Shown here one piece after another: positions 6,412 through 9,418 of a stretch of 9,418 nucleotides of DNA. Both the position numbers and the translations under genes were made by a program. Origin of the DNA: Pelobacter sp. UBA5610 (GTDB lineage Bacteria; Desulfobacterota; Desulfuromonadia; Desulfuromonadales; Syntrophotaleaceae); NCBI GenBank assembly GCA_002424645.1, contig DIKU01000102.1, forward strand, positions 1 to 9,418, given 5' to 3'. How positions within the stretch are numbered: position 1 is the first letter of the stretch; each line of letters opens with the position of its first letter. The notes under the pieces were generated by a model. It was not told the origin of the DNA. It saw nothing but the letters and a program-made list of their open reading frames with translations, and made no database searches.

Positions 6412-7344
6412 ATGGTCAAGCAATGTTTTCGTTTCCTGTGTGTTTTGGGCTTGTTCCTCTGGTTTTCCGGGCTGTCCTGGGCAGGAGTCACCGGCAATCA
6501 ATTCACCAATGGCGGGGATGGCATCAAGACCGCCACCGCGCCGCCACCTGGCACCTATTACCGCTTTTACAATTTTTTCTATTCCAGTGACGATTTGATG
6601 GACGATAGCGGCGATGAACTGGACGTCGATTTCGACGTTTTTGTCTACGCGAACGTGCATCGGATCATCCATTTCCCCGGATGGAAAGTGCTGGGGGCGG
6701 ATTTTTTTTCCAATATCGTGATTCCGGTGGTTTACACCGATCTTGAGGTCGGTGCTTCCGGTGCTGTCGATGACGATTGGTCGGTGGGCGACATCTTTGT
6801 GGAGCCGGTGGCGTTGGCGTGGCACGGAGAACGCTGGGACGCGGCCTACGGCATGGGGGTGTGGGTGCCGGTCGGCCCTTGCGACGCGAACCGCCCGGCT
6901 TATCCGGGCAAGGACTATTGGTCGGGGATGTTCAGTGCCGGTGTCACCGTTTACCCGGATGCCGCCAGGAGCTGGTCGGTGTCGGCTCTCGGGCGCTATG
7001 AGATTCACGGTAAAAAGGACGGTGTGGATCTGACCCCGGGCGATGATTTTCATTTCGAGTGGGGGATCGGCAAGGCGTTGCCTGCCGACTGGAAACTTGG
7101 GCCGTTGCAGTTCTGGGAATTCGGCCTGGCCGGGTATGCACAGTGGCAGGTGACCGATGACCGGGGTGACGACGTCACCTGGGACAAGGGCAAGCATGAC
7201 CGGGTATTTGCCGCCGGGCCGGAAATCCGCTGCCTGATTCCGCAATGGAAACTGTTGCTTGAATTGCGCTGCGAAAAGGAATTTGGGGCCGTCGACCGTT
7301 CCGAGGGTTATTTGACGGCTTTTGTTTTGACCAGGGCTTTTTAA
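6412..7344 (+). CDS. Outer-membrane beta-barrel protein, phenol meta-pathway family (COG4313-like)
   Basis: A 310-residue secreted barrel. An N-terminal signal peptide covers about residues 1-24 (hydrophobic core FLCVLGLFLWFSGLSWA, 8-24), and the chain ends in Phe, as outer-membrane barrels usually do. The body is built from alternating amphipathic strands with conserved family stretches: YRFYNFFYSSD (50-60), DDWSVGDIFVEPVALAWH (121-138), YGMGVWVPVG (146-155), YPGKDYWSGMFSAG (164-177), TPGDDFHFEWGIGK (208-221) and FGLAGYAQWQVTDD (237-250). Relatives are annotated as 'protein involved in meta-pathway of phenol degradation' (Phenol_MetA_deg). They probably act as channels or transporters for hydrophobic or aromatic compounds, but the function is poorly proven. 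The start rests on the signal peptide and the purine-rich ribosome site; a longer frame back to about 6277 adds 45 improbable residues. It is divergent from the efflux operon, which hints at a shared compound class. Confidence 0.85.
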   Translation: MVKQCFRFLCVLGLFLWFSGLSWAGVTGNQFTNGGDGIKTATAPPPGTYYRFYNFFYSSDDLMDDSGDELDVDFDVFVYANVHRIIHFPGWKVLGADFFSNIVIPVVYTDLEVGASGAVDDDWSVGDIFVEPVALAWHGERWDAAYGMGVWVPVGPCDANRPAYPGKDYWSGMFSAGVTVYPDAARSWSVSALGRYEIHGKKDGVDLTPGDDFHFEWGIGKALPADWKLGPLQFWEFGLAGYAQWQVTDDRGDDVTWDKGKHDRVFAAGPEIRCLIPQWKLLLELRCEKEFGAVDRSEGYLTAFVLTRAF

Positions 7345-7436
7345 AACACGGTAACTATGGTGTGGTGTTGGTCTGATGGTGGTTTGTTGGCTGCGGGAGA
7401 GGGGGGTGTCGAGACGGGTAGTCATCGGGATAGTCT

Positions 7437-7473
7437 GGTCCGGTTGTGGACCTTCGGTTAAGTTAGGTTTTTT
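7437..7473 (+). terminator. Mutually exclusive weak hairpins ahead of a T6 tract
   Basis: GGTCC (7437-7441) pairs with GGACC (7448-7452). Alternatively ACCT (7450-7453), sharing the same bases, can pair with AGGT (7465-7468), directly followed by T6 (7468-7473). The second stem is only four pairs. This may be a weak terminator of the barrel gene or an attenuator before the dehydrogenase. The rest of the 152-base gap is G-rich (runs at 7395-7430) and shows no clear promoter. Confidence 0.3.
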
Positions 7474-7484
7474 CTGTCTGCAAA

Positions 7485-7488
7485 GGAG
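7485..7488 (+). promoter_or_regulatory. Shine-Dalgarno deciding the dehydrogenase start
   Basis: AAGGAG ends at 7488. It is only two bases from the ATG at 7491 but eight bases from the in-frame ATG at 7497, the normal distance. The second ATG is therefore preferred. Confidence 0.7.
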
Positions 7489-7496
7489 AAATGCCC

Positions 7497-8642
7497 ATGG
7501 AGTTTATGTTCGGTATTCCCAGTTTTGTGCAATTCGGTCCCGGTGTTGGCAAAAAGGTAGGCGAGGTTGCCAGAAGCCTGGGGGCGCAGAAGGTCTTTTT
7601 CGTTTACGACCAAGGGGTCAAGGCTGCCGGAATGGTAGCTTGCGTGCTCGACTCGCTGGAGGCGGCCGGGCTTGAGGTGCAGGAGTATGGCGAGGTCCTG
7701 GCCAATCCTACCGATATTCAGGTTGAAGAGGCTGCATCGCTGGCCCGAAAATTCAAGGCTGAAGTCACTGTCGCGCTTGGCGGCGGTTCTTCCATCGACT
7801 GTGCCAAAGCCATCAATATCCTGCAGACCAATCCTTCTCCCATCAACCAGTATGACGGTCTTAATATGGTCGGCCTGCCGACCAAGCCGTTGATCGCCAT
7901 CCCCACCACCGCCGGGACCGCCAGTGAGGTGACCGCTTTTTCCATTGTCACCGATACCGTTCGCCATAAAAAAATGGTTATTGGCGGCCAGTTCGTCGGC
8001 GCCACCATGGCTCTGGTCGATCCGGAGATGACCGTCGGAATGCCTGCGGCCCTGACCGCGGCGACCGGCATGGACGCTCTGACGCATGCCATCGAGGCTT
8101 ACGTATCGAAAAACGCCATGGTGCCGACGGACCTTTTTGCCCTCAAGGCCATCGAATTGATCTATGGCAACCTGCTGCGAGCCACCCAAAACGGGAAGGA
8201 CATGGAAGCACGCAGCAATATGCTGCTCGGCAGCATGCTGGCCGGACATGCTTTTAACTGTGCGGTACTCGGCCTGGTGCACAGCATCGCTCATCCTCTG
8301 AGCGTCCATTGCGGTCTTCCCCACGGGGTGGCCAATGCGGCGGGGCTGCCTTTTGTCATGGAGTACAACGCCGCGGTTGCGGGGGAGAAGACCCGGGATA
8401 TCGCGTTGGCGATGGGGCTGGATGTGGCCGGCAAGTCGGTCGAGGCGGCGGCGGCGACGGCCGTGGATGCGATCAAACAACTGTCTCGTGACCTGAAGAT
8501 TCCGACCTTGAGCGAGCTTGGCGTGCCCAAGGCTAAATTTGATCGTATCGCCGAGGACGCCCTGCAGGAGATTTCGACCATTTTTAATCCCCGCGCACCG
8601 AGCAAGGCGGATGTGCTCGCCATCCTGGAACAAGCCTACTGA
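7497..8642 (+). CDS. Iron-containing (group III) alcohol dehydrogenase
   Basis: A cytoplasmic NAD(P)-linked oxidoreductase that interconverts alcohols and aldehydes or ketones. It has 381 residues, typical for the family. The N-terminal Rossmann-like half has GGGSSIDCAK (95-104), matching the GGGS-x2-D nucleotide-binding signature, and TTAGTASEVT (137-146). The all-helical half carries the Fe-ADH signatures GMDALTHAIEAYVS (191-204) and HSIAHPLSVHCGLPHGVANA (262-281). By alignment to FucO, the metal ligands are Asp193, His197, His262 and His276, all present with standard spacing, so the enzyme should be active. Asp40 in the VYDQG motif is where these enzymes often discriminate NAD from NADP. 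Substrate cannot be read from sequence; 1,3-propanediol, ethanol, butanol or lactaldehyde-type activity are all possible. It begins 152 bases after the barrel gene. Confidence 0.95.
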   Translation: MEFMFGIPSFVQFGPGVGKKVGEVARSLGAQKVFFVYDQGVKAAGMVACVLDSLEAAGLEVQEYGEVLANPTDIQVEEAASLARKFKAEVTVALGGGSSIDCAKAINILQTNPSPINQYDGLNMVGLPTKPLIAIPTTAGTASEVTAFSIVTDTVRHKKMVIGGQFVGATMALVDPEMTVGMPAALTAATGMDALTHAIEAYVSKNAMVPTDLFALKAIELIYGNLLRATQNGKDMEARSNMLLGSMLAGHAFNCAVLGLVHSIAHPLSVHCGLPHGVANAAGLPFVMEYNAAVAGEKTRDIALAMGLDVAGKSVEAAAATAVDAIKQLSRDLKIPTLSELGVPKAKFDRIAEDALQEISTIFNPRAPSKADVLAILEQAY

Positions 8643-8657
8643 GACCCTTTGCAACAT

Positions 8658-8686
8658 GGCGGGCGACCCTTGTCGGGTCGCCTGCC
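8658..8686 (+). repeat. Very stable 12-bp hairpin between dehydrogenase and DUF3047 genes
   Basis: GGCGGGCGACCC (8658-8669) pairs with GGGTCGCCTGCC (8675-8686) through 12 pairs (one G-U), with loop TTGTC. No T-run follows directly; the nearest T-tract is about 30 bases on (8711-8723). It looks like the terminator of the dehydrogenase gene without a proper U-tract, or an mRNA stabiliser/processing site in a two-gene message. Confidence 0.6.
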
Positions 8687-8700
8687 GGTTACCGCTGTGT

Positions 8701-8733
8701 CCTCCGCCTCTTTGCCTTTTTTTCTGATGGAGG
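8701..8733 (+). promoter_or_regulatory. CCTCC facing the GGAGG ribosome site of the DUF3047 gene
   Basis: GGAGG (8729-8733) lies six bases before the ATG at 8740 and fixes that start over the TTG at 8734. An upstream CCTCC (8701-8705), at the head of a pyrimidine-rich tract, is its exact complement and could mask it in a stem with a 23-base loop. Masking is inference. Confidence 0.35.
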
Positions 8734-8739
8734 TTGCCA

Positions 8740-9381
8740 ATGAAATACATCCTTGTATTCCTATTGCTTTTTTTTCAGGCACTTTTTGTTTCCGCCCAGG
8801 AAAAAACGCTGTCGATAGAGGGTTTCGAGAACGGCCTGCGTCCGGAATGGCAGGAGAAAGTTTTCAAAGGTCGGACCGCCTATAAAGTCGTGCGTGACGC
8901 AACGGGCAATGCTTTAAAAGCACAGTCCCACGGGTCGGCCTCCGCCCTGATTCTGGAAAAAAAGATCGACCTGAAGGAATTTCCGGTTCTGTCCTGGCGC
9001 TGGAAAGTGGAGAATGTTTTGGTTAAAGGAGATGCCAGGAAGAAGGCCGGAGACGATTACGCCGCCCGGATCTATGTTATCTTCCCGCACTGGTTCTTTC
9101 CCAAGACCCGCACGATCAATTACATCTGGGCCAACAAGCTGCCGCAGGGAGCTACGGTTCCGAATCCTTTCACCGCCAATGCGGTGATGATCGCGGTGGA
9201 AACCGGGGAGAATCATGTCGGCAAATGGAAGCAAGAGAGCAGAAATGTCCTGGCCGACTACCGGGCCATCTTCGGTGAAGATCCTCCTCTTGTTGGCGCT
9301 ATCGCCATTATGACCGATACGGACAACACCGGTGGCGCGGCCGTTGCCTGGTACGATGATCTCCGTTTCCTGGGGAAGTAG
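8740..9381 (+). CDS. DUF3047 family secreted protein
   Basis: A 213-residue exported protein of unknown function. A clear signal peptide (hydrophobic YILVFLLLFFQALFVSA, 3-19) is probably cut before Gln20, so it should be periplasmic. Family features are the early EGFENGLRPEWQ (28-38 region), a strand with LSWRWKVENVL (84-94), DDYAARIYVIF (105-115), INYIWANK (126-133), a GKWKQESRNVLADYRAIFGE stretch (161-180) and the C-terminal AIMTDTDNTGGAAVAWYDDL (189-208). The beta-rich pattern with aromatic strands and a conserved Asp-rich C-terminus resembles carbohydrate-binding-like sandwich folds, but no activity is established. It is spaced 97 bases from the dehydrogenase gene, on the same strand, with its own strong ribosome site. 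Nothing identifiable follows in the last 37 bases. Confidence 0.88.
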   Translation: MKYILVFLLLFFQALFVSAQEKTLSIEGFENGLRPEWQEKVFKGRTAYKVVRDATGNALKAQSHGSASALILEKKIDLKEFPVLSWRWKVENVLVKGDARKKAGDDYAARIYVIFPHWFFPKTRTINYIWANKLPQGATVPNPFTANAVMIAVETGENHVGKWKQESRNVLADYRAIFGEDPPLVGAIAIMTDTDNTGGAAVAWYDDLRFLGK

Positions 9382-9418
9382 GAGGCTCTGCTGAATTAAC
9401 TTGAATGGCTTGATTTTC

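Noticed and set aside
6364..7425. 353-codon minus-strand frame opposite the barrel gene
   Set aside because: Shadow of the + strand gene: low-complexity His/Arg/Pro-rich translation without family motifs, while the + strand has a signal peptide and conserved barrel stretches.
7395..7430. G-rich run as a G-quadruplex
   Set aside because: Loops of eight to nine bases between the outer G-runs exceed the usual limit; weak candidate only.
7458..8750. 430-codon minus-strand frame opposite the alcohol dehydrogenase
   Set aside because: The + strand frame contains every Fe-ADH signature; the antisense translation is Gly/Arg/His-rich and unlike any family.

Overview
The window looks like a chromosomal segment of a Gram-negative bacterium: it encodes an outer-membrane lipoprotein channel, a periplasmic adaptor and an outer-membrane beta-barrel. 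Base composition is moderate-to-high G+C. An iron-containing alcohol dehydrogenase beside a COG4313-type barrel and a DUF3047 protein would suit an anaerobic Desulfuromonadales-like deltaproteobacterium (Pelobacter/Syntrophotalea type). That taxonomic guess is inference and is weak. I see no mobile element, CRISPR array, tRNA or rRNA.

Left part (about 180-5723, minus strand): one compact operon. In order of transcription it holds a MarR-family repressor, a NodT-type outer-membrane factor, a two-domain FUSC (AaeB-like) inner-membrane protein, a DUF1656 (AaeX-like) small membrane protein and an AaeA-like HlyD membrane-fusion protein. A terminator hairpin follows. Genes overlap by 4 or 11 bases at two junctions. 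A possible 38-codon ORF bridges the last gap with ATGA overlaps at both ends. Together these encode a complete tripartite efflux pump, by homology to AaeXAB most likely for aromatic carboxylic acids or similar small toxic organics. Three copies of a TTG-N6-CAA dyad are the best regulatory signal in the window. One fills the spacer of the marR promoter, and two lie in tandem between marR and the outer-membrane factor. The marR promoter is placed so that its transcript should be leaderless.

Middle (5724-6411): a long intergenic region with several small dyads and repeats, a candidate promoter for the next gene, and a G8 tract in that gene's ribosome binding site.

Right part (6412-9381, plus strand): an outer-membrane protein of the phenol meta-pathway family (Phenol_MetA_deg/COG4313), an iron-dependent alcohol dehydrogenase with intact metal- and NAD-binding motifs, and a secreted DUF3047 protein. 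The gaps are 152 and 97 bases and contain hairpins, so these genes may be separate or partly coupled units. A functional link to the efflux operon (handling of aromatic or alcohol-type compounds at the envelope) is plausible from adjacency but not shown.

No gene family here is new to me. The observations most worth checking are the operator set with the leaderless repressor, the bridging 38-codon ORF, and the structured intergenic regions on the right.
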